From: CAYXGZ01 sp964464755
GTDB taxonomy: Bacteria; Planctomycetota; MHYJ01; JACPRB01
DNA length: 64,000 bases
NCBI GenBank assembly: GCA_964464755.1
Contig: CAYXGZ010000004.1
Span: 1-64,000 of the forward strand
Direction of reading: 5' to 3'
This document shows, one piece after another, positions 1 through 8,591 of this stretch; positions within the stretch are counted from its first letter, which is position 1, and each line of letters begins with the position of its first letter. Below the pieces are notes generated by a model that was not told where the DNA came from, did not search any database, and saw only the letters and a list, made by a program, of their open reading frames with translations. Made by a program: the position numbers and the translations under genes.

Positions 1-636
1 CTGCTGCGGGCCCCCGCGCCCGCCGCCGCCCCCGCGGCCCGGTGGCTCTGGCCCCTGCTCGTCGGCGTCGCCGCCGCCCTCGCGCGCCTCGGCGGCGGCG
101 CCCTGCTCGTCTCGCCCCGGCCCGCCGTCCCCGCGACCGCGCCCGTCGAGGACGCCCTCCGCCGCTTCCGCCCGGACGTCGCCGCCGAGCTCGCCCGCGC
201 CGACCTCTCCCGCGCGGCCGACCCCGCCGCCGCCGGCGCCGCGTCCCGCCGCCTCGAGGACGCCGAGTGGGTGGGCCGCGTCCGCGGCCGCCTCATCGAC
301 GCCGTCAACCGCTCCCGTCCCTCGCTGCCCGCCCTCAAGGCCCGCGACGCCGAGTTCACCGCCCCCGAGATCCTCAAGGCCACCCGCGAGTTCCTCGTCG
401 TCCTCCACTCCGGCGACCGGACCGAGAACGTCGCCTGGGAGCGCCTCGAGCCCGCGCAGGTCGTCGACCTCGCCCGCCGCGCCCTCGGGACCCTGACCGC
501 CGCCGACCGCTACGGCCTCGGCCTCTACGCCGCCCGCACCGGCCAGTCCGCCTCCGCCCTCGAGTTCCTCGACTCCCTGGCCGGCACCGACCTCGAGGTC
601 CCCGCCGCGCTCGAGAAGGCGCGCCTCCCCCGCTAG
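1..636 (+). CDS. C-terminal part of a membrane protein, probably a Ser/Thr kinase (5' end outside window)
   Basis: The frame is open from base 1 and ends at a TAG at 634-636, so the start lies upstream of the window. The visible 211 residues hold a Pro/Ala stretch, a hydrophobic segment at about residues 15-40 that looks like one membrane helix, and a roughly 140-residue domain. That domain aligns by eye with the C-terminus of the next gene: WVGRVRGRLIDAVN against WVAALKGRLVEAVN, then the shared words ADR-GL, RTGQ, LDSL and DLE-PA. The next gene is a kinase with the order kinase, helix, this domain, so this is probably the tail of a tandem paralogue. The kinase domain itself is not visible; that part is inference. 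The function of the shared domain is unknown. Confidence 0.75.
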   Translation: MLRAPAPAAAPAARWLWPLLVGVAAALARLGGGALLVSPRPAVPATAPVEDALRRFRPDVAAELARADLSRAADPAAAGAASRRLEDAEWVGRVRGRLIDAVNRSRPSLPALKARDAEFTAPEILKATREFLVVLHSGDRTENVAWERLEPAQVVDLARRALGTLTAADRYGLGLYAARTGQSASALEFLDSLAGTDLEVPAALEKARLPR

Positions 637-643
637 GTCGGGA

Positions 644-649
644 TATACT
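644..649 (+). promoter_or_regulatory. -10-like TATACT upstream of the Ser/Thr kinase gene
   Basis: TATACT lies 28 bases before the GTG at 678, in the short gap after the preceding stop codon. No good -35 hexamer is visible. It matches the TANNNT boxes seen before many other genes here. Confidence 0.4.
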
Positions 650-677
650 CCACGCGGCGGACACCCCGCCACCAACC

Positions 678-2648
678 GTGGATTTCGGACACCTGCTCGT
701 CGAACGGGGTCTCATCTCCGCCGCGGAGCTCGAGGAAGCCCTCGCGGTCCAGAGGCGCTACATCCTCGAGGGCCGCGAGCCCGTCCCCCGCCTCGGCGAG
801 ATCCTCATCGGCAAGGGCAAGCTCTCCCAGAGCCAGGTCGCCGAGGTGCTCGCCGCCCAGAACAAGCGGATCCTCCGCTGCGTCGCCTGCGAGGTCCAGG
901 TCAACGTCGACCACCGCGACGACGCGACGGGCTACAAGTGCGCCACCTGCGGCGGGACCCTGCAGGAGCCGCCCGAGGGCAGCGACGTCCGCGTCATCGA
1001 CACCTCGGTGATCCTCGTCGCCCGCGAGCCCGTGCCCCCCGAGGTGCAGGCCGCCGCCTCCGACCCCGCGCGCAAGCTCGGCAAGTACATCCTGCTCGAG
1101 GAGATCGGCCGCGGGGGCTGGGCCATCGTCCACCGCGCCTGGGACAGCTACCTGCACCAGTTCGTCGCGCTGAAGTTCCTCAAGCCGCCCTCCCGCCCCG
1201 CGGAGGCCGACGGCCGGCCCCGCCACGAGACCCGGCGCGTCCACGACCTGCTCCGCGAGGCCCGCAGCGCGATCCGGCTCCGCCACCCGCACATCGTAAC
1301 CGTCTACGACGTCGGCCGCCTCGACAAGCAGTTCTACATCGCGATGGACTGCCTCCAGGGCCAGACGCTCGCCGCGGCGCTGCGCGACGCGCGGGCGGCG
1401 GGCAAGACCTCGCCCTTCTACGCCGACCCCCGGGGCTTCCTGGCGAACCTGCGCGACCTGGCCCGCGCCGCCCACTACGCCCACACCCGCCAGGTCCCCG
1501 TCATCCACTGCGACATCAAGCCCTCGAACATCTTCCTCGACCGCAGCGGCAAGGCCTACCTGCTCGACTTCGGCCTCGCCCGCGAGATCCAGGCCGACGC
1601 CGCCAAGCGCGAGGAGCGCGCCGTCCGCGGCACGCCCGCCTACATGTCCCCCGAGCAGGTGCAGGGCTTCACCGACCAGCTCGACGCGCGCACCGACGTC
1701 TACGGCCTGGGCGCCGTCCTCTACGAGCTGCTCACCGGCCGCCCGCCGTTCACCGGGGAGCTCATCGAGCTCCTCGCGGCCCCGTCCTCCTTCCGGCCGC
1801 CGCTGCCCTCGGTCGTGGTCAAGGGCACCGGCCTGCAGATCCCGCCCGCCATCGAGAAGATCTGCATGCGCTGCCTCGAGCCCGTCGCCGCCCAGCGCTA
1901 CGCCTCGGCCCGCGAGCTCGCGGACGAGATCGACCGCTGGCTCTCCGGGGCGGACCGCAAGCGCGCGACCACCCGGCGGACCCCGGGCCGGCCCGACCCC
2001 TCGGTGCCGCTGGAGGCGCCGGAGCCGGCCCCGAGCCGGCCCGCGTTCCCGGCCGCCGTCGCGGCGGTGGGGCTTTCCGCCGCGGCGCTGGTCGTCGCCC
2101 TCGTCTCCTCGAGCCGGCCCCCGGCGCCGCAGGCCCCCGAGGAGTGGAGGCGGACGCTCGACGAGAAGATCTCGAAGCTGCACGTCGACGGCGCGGCCGC
2201 GGGGGTCCGCGAGGCCGCCGGGGTGGGGGACCCGTCGCGCCGGGACTGGCTGGACCGCCAGGCCGAGGGCATCGAGTGGGTGGCGGCGCTCAAGGGCCGG
2301 CTCGTCGAGGCGGTGAACTCGAAGCCGCGCTTCCGCACGCCGGTGTTCCGCCTCCGGTCGGGGGCGCTGCCCGGCGTCGAGATCGTCCACGCGGACTCCT
2401 CCCGCCTGGTGGCGATCACGACCTCGGGGACCCGGGACGTGCCCTGGGGCGAGGTGGACCCCTCGCAGATCACGGACCTGGTGAAGCAGCTGGTGACTCC
2501 GGCGGCGCCCGCCGACCGGATGGGCCTGGCGGTCTACTGCCTCCGCACGGGGCAGGTCCCGGCCGCGCGGGAGCTGCTCGACTCGCTCGTGGGCAGCGAC
2601 CTGGAGATCCCCGCGCGGGCCTACCGCGGGGAACTGCCGTCCCGCTAA
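678..2648 (+). CDS. Transmembrane Ser/Thr protein kinase with N-terminal helical domain and zinc ribbon
   Basis: A 656-residue Hanks-type kinase starting at GTG 678; nothing upstream in frame looks protein-like. Residues 1-65 hold two helical repeats (GHLLVERGLI..., LGEILIGKGKL...) resembling the N-terminal domain of GspE/MshE-type ATPases. Cys68/71 and Cys88/91 form a zinc ribbon. The kinase domain covers about 137-430: glycine loop GRGGWAIV, Lys166 in ALKFLK, catalytic Asp279, DFG 297-299 and GTPAYMSPEQ. The catalytic loop reads HCD, not HRD, so it is a non-RD kinase that probably needs no activation-loop phosphorylation. A Pro-rich linker, one membrane helix (about 456-479) and a roughly 170-residue C-terminal domain follow. 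That last domain is shared with the preceding gene. Its position before the pseudokinase/GTPase/Hsp70 run suggests it senses or regulates that system (inference). Confidence 0.9.
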   Translation: MDFGHLLVERGLISAAELEEALAVQRRYILEGREPVPRLGEILIGKGKLSQSQVAEVLAAQNKRILRCVACEVQVNVDHRDDATGYKCATCGGTLQEPPEGSDVRVIDTSVILVAREPVPPEVQAAASDPARKLGKYILLEEIGRGGWAIVHRAWDSYLHQFVALKFLKPPSRPAEADGRPRHETRRVHDLLREARSAIRLRHPHIVTVYDVGRLDKQFYIAMDCLQGQTLAAALRDARAAGKTSPFYADPRGFLANLRDLARAAHYAHTRQVPVIHCDIKPSNIFLDRSGKAYLLDFGLAREIQADAAKREERAVRGTPAYMSPEQVQGFTDQLDARTDVYGLGAVLYELLTGRPPFTGELIELLAAPSSFRPPLPSVVVKGTGLQIPPAIEKICMRCLEPVAAQRYASARELADEIDRWLSGADRKRATTRRTPGRPDPSVPLEAPEPAPSRPAFPAAVAAVGLSAAALVVALVSSSRPPAPQAPEEWRRTLDEKISKLHVDGAAAGVREAAGVGDPSRRDWLDRQAEGIEWVAALKGRLVEAVNSKPRFRTPVFRLRSGALPGVEIVHADSSRLVAITTSGTRDVPWGEVDPSQITDLVKQLVTPAAPADRMGLAVYCLRTGQVPAARELLDSLVGSDLEIPARAYRGELPSR

Positions 2649-2677
2649 GGATAGAGGAAGCGTCCGGCCCCTTTTTC

Positions 2678-2705
2678 TTGACGCGATCCGCCTCGTTTCG
2701 ATAAT
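2678..2705 (+). promoter_or_regulatory. Sigma70-type promoter, TTGACG - 16 bp - GATAAT
   Basis: TTGACG at 2678-2683 and GATAAT at 2700-2705 are separated by 16 bp, the best vegetative promoter on the + strand of the window. Transcription would start near 2712, giving an untranslated leader of about 80 bases before the pseudokinase ATG at 2792. It probably drives the whole pseudokinase-to-DUF4259 operon. Confidence 0.75.
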
Positions 2706-2791
2706 GGCCTGACTTTTCCGCATCCGGAAGCTTTTGAACCCGTGGACCATCGGGGTCGGGGTCCCGCCGCGGGTCAACAGGGGGAGCGACG

Positions 2792-3673
2792 ATGGCCCAG
2801 GGCCAGCTGCCGCCGAAGATCGGGAACTACGACATCCGCCGACTGCTCGCCTCGGGCACGATGGGGGACGTCTACCAGGGCTCGACGATCGACCCGCGGA
2901 CGAAGACGCCGGTCTACTTCGCGATCAAGGTCCTCAACCCGAAGACGGCGACGCGCCTGGACTACCTGGCGCGCTTCAAGAGCGAGATCAAGGACGACCA
3001 CCTCCAGGAGTACAAGGAGATCGAGTACGACTCGAAGGTGCAGTACTACTTCGTGGCGGACTACCTCGAGGTGAAGCCGATCTCCCGGGGGGTGCTGAAG
3101 CGGGAGCGCTCGTCGGACATCCTGGACCTCTTCGGCAAGGTCTGCGCCGGGCTCGAGAAGGCGCACAAGAAGAACTACATCCACGGCAACATCAAGACCT
3201 CGAACTTCCTCATCCGCCGCGCGGAGGAGGGGGTGGCCCAGCCCATCCTGTCCGACTACGGGCTGGCCTACGTCTACGACAAGGACGTCTTCGCGGGCGA
3301 GCGCTTCGAGCAGTCGTTCGCGTACATGTCGCCCGAGAAGGTCGAGGAGCTGGTGGCGGGCGTCGAGCCGAAGGCCTCGAAGCTGACGGCGGCGGCGGAC
3401 ACGTACTCGCTCGTGGCCGTGCTCGCCGAGGCGCTCTCGGGCTCGCGGCCCTTCGCGGGGGCGCGGACGCCGGAGGAGCTGCTGGCGGCGAAGCGGGACC
3501 GGAAGTACCTGCTCCTCCACGTGAACTCGCCCGTCGCGAGGGTGAACGTGCAGAAGCTGAACGAGGTGGTCCGGCGCGGGCTGTCGTACGACGCCGGGAG
3601 CCGCTTCGCGAGCGTCGGGGAACTGGCCTCGGCGCTGGCGGCGTGCAAGCTCGCGGAAGCCAAGACGGCGTAG
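2792..3673 (+). CDS. Pseudokinase (Ser/Thr kinase fold, HGN in place of HRD)
   Basis: A 293-residue protein that is kinase domain from end to end, with no membrane helix. Start ATG 2792 follows an AGGGGGAG ribosome site. The glycine loop SGTMGDVY, ATP-binding Lys46 (FAIKVLN), Asn138 and Asp155 are present, and AYMSPEK marks the activation segment. The catalytic loop reads His131-Gly-Asn133, so the catalytic Asp is Asn, and DFG is DYG. By family knowledge, loss of that Asp removes or nearly removes phosphotransfer while nucleotide binding can persist. It is first in an operon with a dynamin-like GTPase (30-base gap) and Hsp70, so a scaffold or nucleotide-sensing regulatory role is likely (inference). 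Residual activity cannot be ruled out. Confidence 0.88.
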   Translation: MAQGQLPPKIGNYDIRRLLASGTMGDVYQGSTIDPRTKTPVYFAIKVLNPKTATRLDYLARFKSEIKDDHLQEYKEIEYDSKVQYYFVADYLEVKPISRGVLKRERSSDILDLFGKVCAGLEKAHKKNYIHGNIKTSNFLIRRAEEGVAQPILSDYGLAYVYDKDVFAGERFEQSFAYMSPEKVEELVAGVEPKASKLTAAADTYSLVAVLAEALSGSRPFAGARTPEELLAAKRDRKYLLLHVNSPVARVNVQKLNEVVRRGLSYDAGSRFASVGELASALAACKLAEAKTA

Positions 3674-3703
3674 GACCGGACAGGTCACTCAAGGAGGACG
3701 GGT

Positions 3704-5950
3704 ATGGCCGACGATCGCCGGATCGACATCAGCGCGGTGCGCTCCACCCTGACGGACATGTACAACGTCCTGAAGCAGGTGGTGAACGAGATCACCGAGG
3801 ACCACAAGAAGCTGGCCGTCTGCAACGGCTACGCCCCCTTCCAGCGCGACCTGCCGTCGGCCTGGCTGGAGCGGGCGGGCGATCGGCTGCGGAAAAAGGA
3901 GTACAAGGTCGCCTTCGTGGGCCCGTACAAGGCGGGCAAGTCCACCTTCCTGTCCGCGCTGCTCAAGCAGCCCGGCATGCTGCCCGCCGAGGACGCGGAG
4001 TGCACGTTCAGCGTCGGCGTCATCGCCGCCCCGCCCGCGGGCGAGGCCGAGCATGTCAAGGTGACCTACTACACGGCCGAGGAGTGCCTGCGGAACATCC
4101 TGCAGCACACCCGGTACTACAAGCTCTTCGAGTCGGACCGCAAGACGCACCAGGATCTCCTGCAGAACTTCGCGGCGGACCAGGCGATCGAGTTCATCCG
4201 GGACATGGCCCAGAAAGGCCTGGCGGGGGGCGGCAAGGAGGAGGCGGGGGAGCTCATCGACGCCAAGCGGGGCTTCATCGCGGCGTACAAGCAGTACCGC
4301 GACCGCCTGGGCAAGACCCACGTGGACTCCATCGAGAACCTGAAGATCTACGTCCGCAAGGACGAGGGGATCGGCCACCTCCTGCTGATCAAGGTCGTCG
4401 AGATCTACCGGAACAACCCCGTGCTCGCGAAGCAGGGCTTCCAGATCGCGGACACCCCAGGCACCGACTCGATGAACGACGCGGCGAAGGTGATCACGAT
4501 GAACTACCTCAAGGAGGCGGACGCGGTCATCTACCTCGCCGAGGCCCGCGGCCTCTCGACGAACTTCAAGGACATCCGCGAGCAGCTGGCGAAGTTCCAC
4601 AGCGACATCCGCGAGAAGATGTTCGTCGTGGCGAACAAGGCGGACTGGTACGAAATCAAGTCGATGCGCAAGGATGGGGACAAGGCGCCCATCGAGGTGG
4701 TTTTCGAGGGCATCGTGAACCCGCTGCGGGCCCTGGGCCTCAACGAGCACAAGCTCTACTTCACGGCCGGCCGCATGGCCGAGCTGGTCCAGAAGAAGGA
4801 GGCCGGGACCATCACGGGGGACGAGGCCCAGCAGTTCGCGACGATCAGCAAGGCGCTCGGGGACAAGTTGGACGCCCTCTCGCCGGACATCAACCCGGTG
4901 CTGCACCGGCAACTGACGACGTGCTTCAAGGACGGCGGCGTGGACCGCTTCCGCCAGGTCCTGATCGACTACCTCGAGTACGACATCCAGGTGGAGCGCC
5001 TCAAGGAGGTCCACATCGACCTGGACCGGGTCTTCGCCTCGCTTGAGCGCCTCCTGGGCCCCGAGCAGGACCGCGTGAAGTCGATCCTGGCGAACCTGAA
5101 GCCCAAGAGCCAGGTGATCACGGAGTTCTTCGAGAAGGCCAAGGAGGCCTTCATCGACAAGGTCGCGGTCATCAACACGGGCGCCCCGAAGGTCGTCCCG
5201 ATGCTGATGGACAAGGCGAAGGAGCAGATGCTGAAGCTGATCGAGTCGAACGTCGAGCGGCTCAACATCGACCGGATCCGCACCAAGCTGAAGGTGCCGA
5301 CCCCGCTGAACATCAAGATGGAGGTCATCAACTACTTCAAGAACCACTTCGCCCAGACCTTCCCGCAGACGACGCGGGAGACGGTCGCGCCGGCCATCCG
5401 CTCCAAGCTCGTCGAGCTGGTGCAGGAGAGCCGCGTGGGCGGGGTCATCGAGCACATCGCCAAGGAGCTGGGCTCCGACTTCGACCGCCGCTTCGACATG
5501 GTCCTCGACCGCTTCAACACGGGCGTGGACCGCTTCACGGAGATGCGGGCTCGCGAGGAGACTTGGGAGCTGCTCGACACCGAGATGAAGCCCACCAGCT
5601 TCGAGATCGAGTGGAACGAGAAGATCGACCGGGAGTTCCGGGACGACCTGAAGACCACGTTCACCGAGCGCTTCACCGAGTACTGCGGGAAGCTCAACGT
5701 GACCCTGGCCCGCCACTACCAGGCCCTGATCTCCGACCTGCTGACCGACTTCGAGCGCCTCGTGGACGAGGTGTCCGGCGCCGTGAAGAAGGACCCGGAC
5801 CGCCTGACGCTGCCCGTGAAGCTCCTGACCGGGAGCTCCGAGGAGACCGAGGAGGAGAAGAAGCAGCGCTGCCTGCTGAACTACTTCCGCGGCTTCGACA
5901 CGGCCAAGAAGCAGCGGGACGAGGTGGCCCCGAACTTCCCGAAGAAGTAG
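3704..5950 (+). CDS. Dynamin-family GTPase
   Basis: A 748-residue GTPase starting at ATG 3704 behind a strong AAGGAGG site. Near the N-terminus are G1 (GPYKAGKS, 73-80), a conserved Thr a little downstream in G2 position, G3 (DTPG from Asp250) and G4 (NKAD from Asn311), the layout of bacterial dynamin-like proteins. The remaining roughly 400 residues are mostly predicted helix (middle/effector stalk). No transmembrane helix is evident, so membrane contact would be peripheral or through partners. Bacterial dynamins remodel or protect membranes. Tight linkage to Hsp70 and GrpE-like genes (24 bases to Hsp70) suggests the chaperone acts on this GTPase or its assemblies (inference). Confidence 0.9.
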   Translation: MADDRRIDISAVRSTLTDMYNVLKQVVNEITEDHKKLAVCNGYAPFQRDLPSAWLERAGDRLRKKEYKVAFVGPYKAGKSTFLSALLKQPGMLPAEDAECTFSVGVIAAPPAGEAEHVKVTYYTAEECLRNILQHTRYYKLFESDRKTHQDLLQNFAADQAIEFIRDMAQKGLAGGGKEEAGELIDAKRGFIAAYKQYRDRLGKTHVDSIENLKIYVRKDEGIGHLLLIKVVEIYRNNPVLAKQGFQIADTPGTDSMNDAAKVITMNYLKEADAVIYLAEARGLSTNFKDIREQLAKFHSDIREKMFVVANKADWYEIKSMRKDGDKAPIEVVFEGIVNPLRALGLNEHKLYFTAGRMAELVQKKEAGTITGDEAQQFATISKALGDKLDALSPDINPVLHRQLTTCFKDGGVDRFRQVLIDYLEYDIQVERLKEVHIDLDRVFASLERLLGPEQDRVKSILANLKPKSQVITEFFEKAKEAFIDKVAVINTGAPKVVPMLMDKAKEQMLKLIESNVERLNIDRIRTKLKVPTPLNIKMEVINYFKNHFAQTFPQTTRETVAPAIRSKLVELVQESRVGGVIEHIAKELGSDFDRRFDMVLDRFNTGVDRFTEMRAREETWELLDTEMKPTSFEIEWNEKIDREFRDDLKTTFTERFTEYCGKLNVTLARHYQALISDLLTDFERLVDEVSGAVKKDPDRLTLPVKLLTGSSEETEEEKKQRCLLNYFRGFDTAKKQRDEVAPNFPKK

Positions 5951-5974
5951 CCAGGAGCCGAAAGGACAACCGAC

Positions 5975-8497
5975 ATGCGCCTGCTCGCCGACCCCGTCTT
6001 CTTCCAGACGGTCAAGAGGAACTCCGGCGCGAAGCGCCGCCTCGTGAACGTCATCAACGAGGAGGACCGCGACCTCGACCTCGTCGTCAAGGAGGTCGAG
6101 AAGCCCGACTGGCTCGACCTCGAGGGCGTCTACCAGGGCGTCGCGCTCTCCTTCCCCCGCAAGAAGCGCTCCCCGCTGGTCGCCAACCTCAACACGACCC
6201 ACAAGTACTTCCCCAAGAAGCCCGTCAAGGACGAGCGCGTCCGCGTCCTCTTCGAGAACGACGAGCTCCTCGAGATCTCCGTCACGATCCCCGAGATCGT
6301 CGACGAGATCCCGCCCTTCCGCGGCGTCTTCGCCGTGGACTTCGGGACGACGAACTCCTGCTACGCGTTCCGCGGCGGCGACTCCCGCGCCACGAAGGCC
6401 CTCGAGCGCGCCAAGAGCTCGGGCGAGATCCCCTCGCTCATCTTCTTCCACGACGTCTCCGACCCGATCAGCCCCCGCTACTCGATCGGCACCGAGGCGA
6501 AGTACGACATCAAGGAGAACTCGGGCGCGACCTACTCGTACCTGATCTCCGCCAAGCGCCTCCTGGGCCAGGACAAGAGCTTCGTCATGCTCGACAAGCT
6601 CGGCGGCTCCAAGCCCGGCCACAAGCAGGAGTGGCACATCGAGGAGCTCGCGAGCTTCATCATCCGCGACCTCGTCGAGCGCGCCGAGGACGAGCTCGGC
6701 CAGAAGGTCCAGCACGTCGTGGCGACCTACCCGCCCATGTTCTCCCGCGACCGCAAGGAGGCCATCCAGCGCGCCTTCAAGAAGGCCTTCGCGGCCCGCG
6801 GAACCGAGCTCAAGGACGAGGACATCGTCCTCAACCTCGACGAGGCGAACGCCGGCGCGTTCAACTACATCTACACGGTCCTCCTCGACGAGTTCCGGAA
6901 GTTCAACGTCACCGAGAAGACCTACGAGCTCCTCTCCTACGACTTCGGCGGCGGCACGACGGACATCTCGCTGGTCGACGTGAAGATCTCCCGCCCGCCC
7001 GAGCTCTCCGGCCGCGTCCAGATCCGCACGGAGCTCAAGGGCCTCAGCGGCGACGCCTTCCTCGGCGGCGACAACGTCACCCTCGAGGTCTTCCGGATCC
7101 TCAAGAACCGCGCCGCCCTGGCCCTGGCCGAGCGCCGCATCAAGGAGATCGAGGACCGGAAGGCCGCCGAGGCCAAGAAGGCCAAGAACGCCGCCGACGA
7201 CATCTGGTCCTCGCTCGGGGCGAAGAAGAAGGACGACGACATGTTCGTCATCGACGCCCCCAAGGTGGAGGCCCAGGTCGCCGCCGTGGTCGAGGACGTC
7301 GATCCCGAGCTCGAGTCCATCGTCAACCGCGAGAACAAGAACGTCTTCGAGGCCGCCGTCCAGACCGTGATCGCCGAGAAGGCGGTCCTCCTCAAGGTCG
7401 TCGAGACCGGCAAGTCCGTCGCGGAGACCGTGGCCGCGGCCGACCGCACCCAGCCCCGCGACCAGGTCGAGAAGCGCGCCAAGGTCCTCGAGGCCGCCGT
7501 CGAGACCCTCCTGCCCACCCGCTACGCCCTCTACGAGGACAAGGACCCGTTCAAGGAGGACGTCGCCCGCAAGCTCTTCCTCGAGCTCTGGAACGAGGCC
7601 GACGTGCTCAAGGTCCGCCTCTCCCAGGCCGAGGGCCGGCCCTGCCGCGTCGAGGGCGTCCTCCGCAAGGCCGCGAAATACGGCGGCATCGACGCCGTCG
7701 CCTTCAACGAGATCTCCCTCGAGCTGGCCGACCTGGAGCGCGTCATCGAGCCCCGGCTCACCGAGTGCGTCCAGAAGGCCTACAAGCTCTACATGAACTC
7801 CCACGCGAAGCCGAAGGGCGGCATCGCCGTGTCCCGCAAGGGCCCCGCGCAGACCGAGGACTCCCAGAACCTCCGCATCCTCCTCCTCGGCAACTCCTCG
7901 AACCTGCCGATCACCCAGCGCAAGATCCTGGAGATCTTCCGGGTCGACGCGGCCAGCGTGATCTTCGACCGCGGCACGGCCAAGACCTCCGTCGCGGCCG
8001 GCGCCTGCGAGGAGTACTTCCTCCGCAAGGCCTTCGGCAAGGGCGGCCTCATCAGCTACGAGCCCGTGGGCTTCCTCGACAAGCTGCCCTACGCCCTGGG
8101 CGTGTACCACAAGGACCTCGGCCTCGTCGGCTGGGACACCGGCTTCTGGCCCGTGTTCGACCGCGGCGCCGCCGTCGGCTCCACCGTGACCGTCGACGAG
8201 CGCACGAACTTCCTGATCCACCCGGAGATCACCGAGCTGCCGATCTACGTGGACCACAAGGACGGCGCCAAGCCCCAGTACATCGGCTACGTCGACTTCC
8301 GCAACGCCTGCGGGAACGCGCCGGTGGACTCCGCGGCCGTCGCCGACCCCCACGCGGGCCAGTTCCGGATCAAGCTCGAGCTGCTGCCGACCCGCGAGAT
8401 CCTCGCGACGAACCTCCAGACGGGGCAGCAGTTCCCGCTCGTGGTCGAGAAGTCGCTCATGAAGCCCGAGGACAATCCGTTCTCCGGAATCTTCTAG
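5975..8497 (+). CDS. Enlarged Hsp70-family ATPase
   Basis: An 840-residue Hsp70 relative. Phosphate-1 loop DFGTTNS begins at Asp122, phosphate-2 DFGGGTTD at Asp323 and the adenosine motif GNSSNLP at Gly639. DnaK (about 640 residues) has these near 8, 194 and 338. So there is an extra N-terminal domain of about 115 residues with no obvious similarity, and a roughly 170-residue Lys/Glu/Ala-rich helical insertion between phosphate-2 and the adenosine motif (about 375-560). The C-terminal 200 residues contain strands that could form a shortened substrate-binding beta domain; the usual helical lid is not evident. It is cytoplasmic, co-transcribed with the GTPase upstream and a GrpE-like gene downstream. 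Likely a specialised chaperone rather than the housekeeping DnaK; no DnaJ is nearby. Confidence 0.9.
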   Translation: MRLLADPVFFQTVKRNSGAKRRLVNVINEEDRDLDLVVKEVEKPDWLDLEGVYQGVALSFPRKKRSPLVANLNTTHKYFPKKPVKDERVRVLFENDELLEISVTIPEIVDEIPPFRGVFAVDFGTTNSCYAFRGGDSRATKALERAKSSGEIPSLIFFHDVSDPISPRYSIGTEAKYDIKENSGATYSYLISAKRLLGQDKSFVMLDKLGGSKPGHKQEWHIEELASFIIRDLVERAEDELGQKVQHVVATYPPMFSRDRKEAIQRAFKKAFAARGTELKDEDIVLNLDEANAGAFNYIYTVLLDEFRKFNVTEKTYELLSYDFGGGTTDISLVDVKISRPPELSGRVQIRTELKGLSGDAFLGGDNVTLEVFRILKNRAALALAERRIKEIEDRKAAEAKKAKNAADDIWSSLGAKKKDDDMFVIDAPKVEAQVAAVVEDVDPELESIVNRENKNVFEAAVQTVIAEKAVLLKVVETGKSVAETVAAADRTQPRDQVEKRAKVLEAAVETLLPTRYALYEDKDPFKEDVARKLFLELWNEADVLKVRLSQAEGRPCRVEGVLRKAAKYGGIDAVAFNEISLELADLERVIEPRLTECVQKAYKLYMNSHAKPKGGIAVSRKGPAQTEDSQNLRILLLGNSSNLPITQRKILEIFRVDAASVIFDRGTAKTSVAAGACEEYFLRKAFGKGGLISYEPVGFLDKLPYALGVYHKDLGLVGWDTGFWPVFDRGAAVGSTVTVDERTNFLIHPEITELPIYVDHKDGAKPQYIGYVDFRNACGNAPVDSAAVADPHAGQFRIKLELLPTREILATNLQTGQQFPLVVEKSLMKPEDNPFSGIF

Positions 8498-8591
8498 GAA
8501 CCCCATCGGGACCGGTCCGGCCGCGGCGGCCCGGGGACACGGAGCGTCCTTCGTGGCCCTTGGCCGCCGCGGCCTTTTCCGGACGACGCGC

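Noticed and set aside
8510..8519. Ten-bp palindrome GGACCGGTCC after the Hsp70 stop as a terminator
   Set aside because: No U-run and a short stem; in this base composition such palindromes are common.
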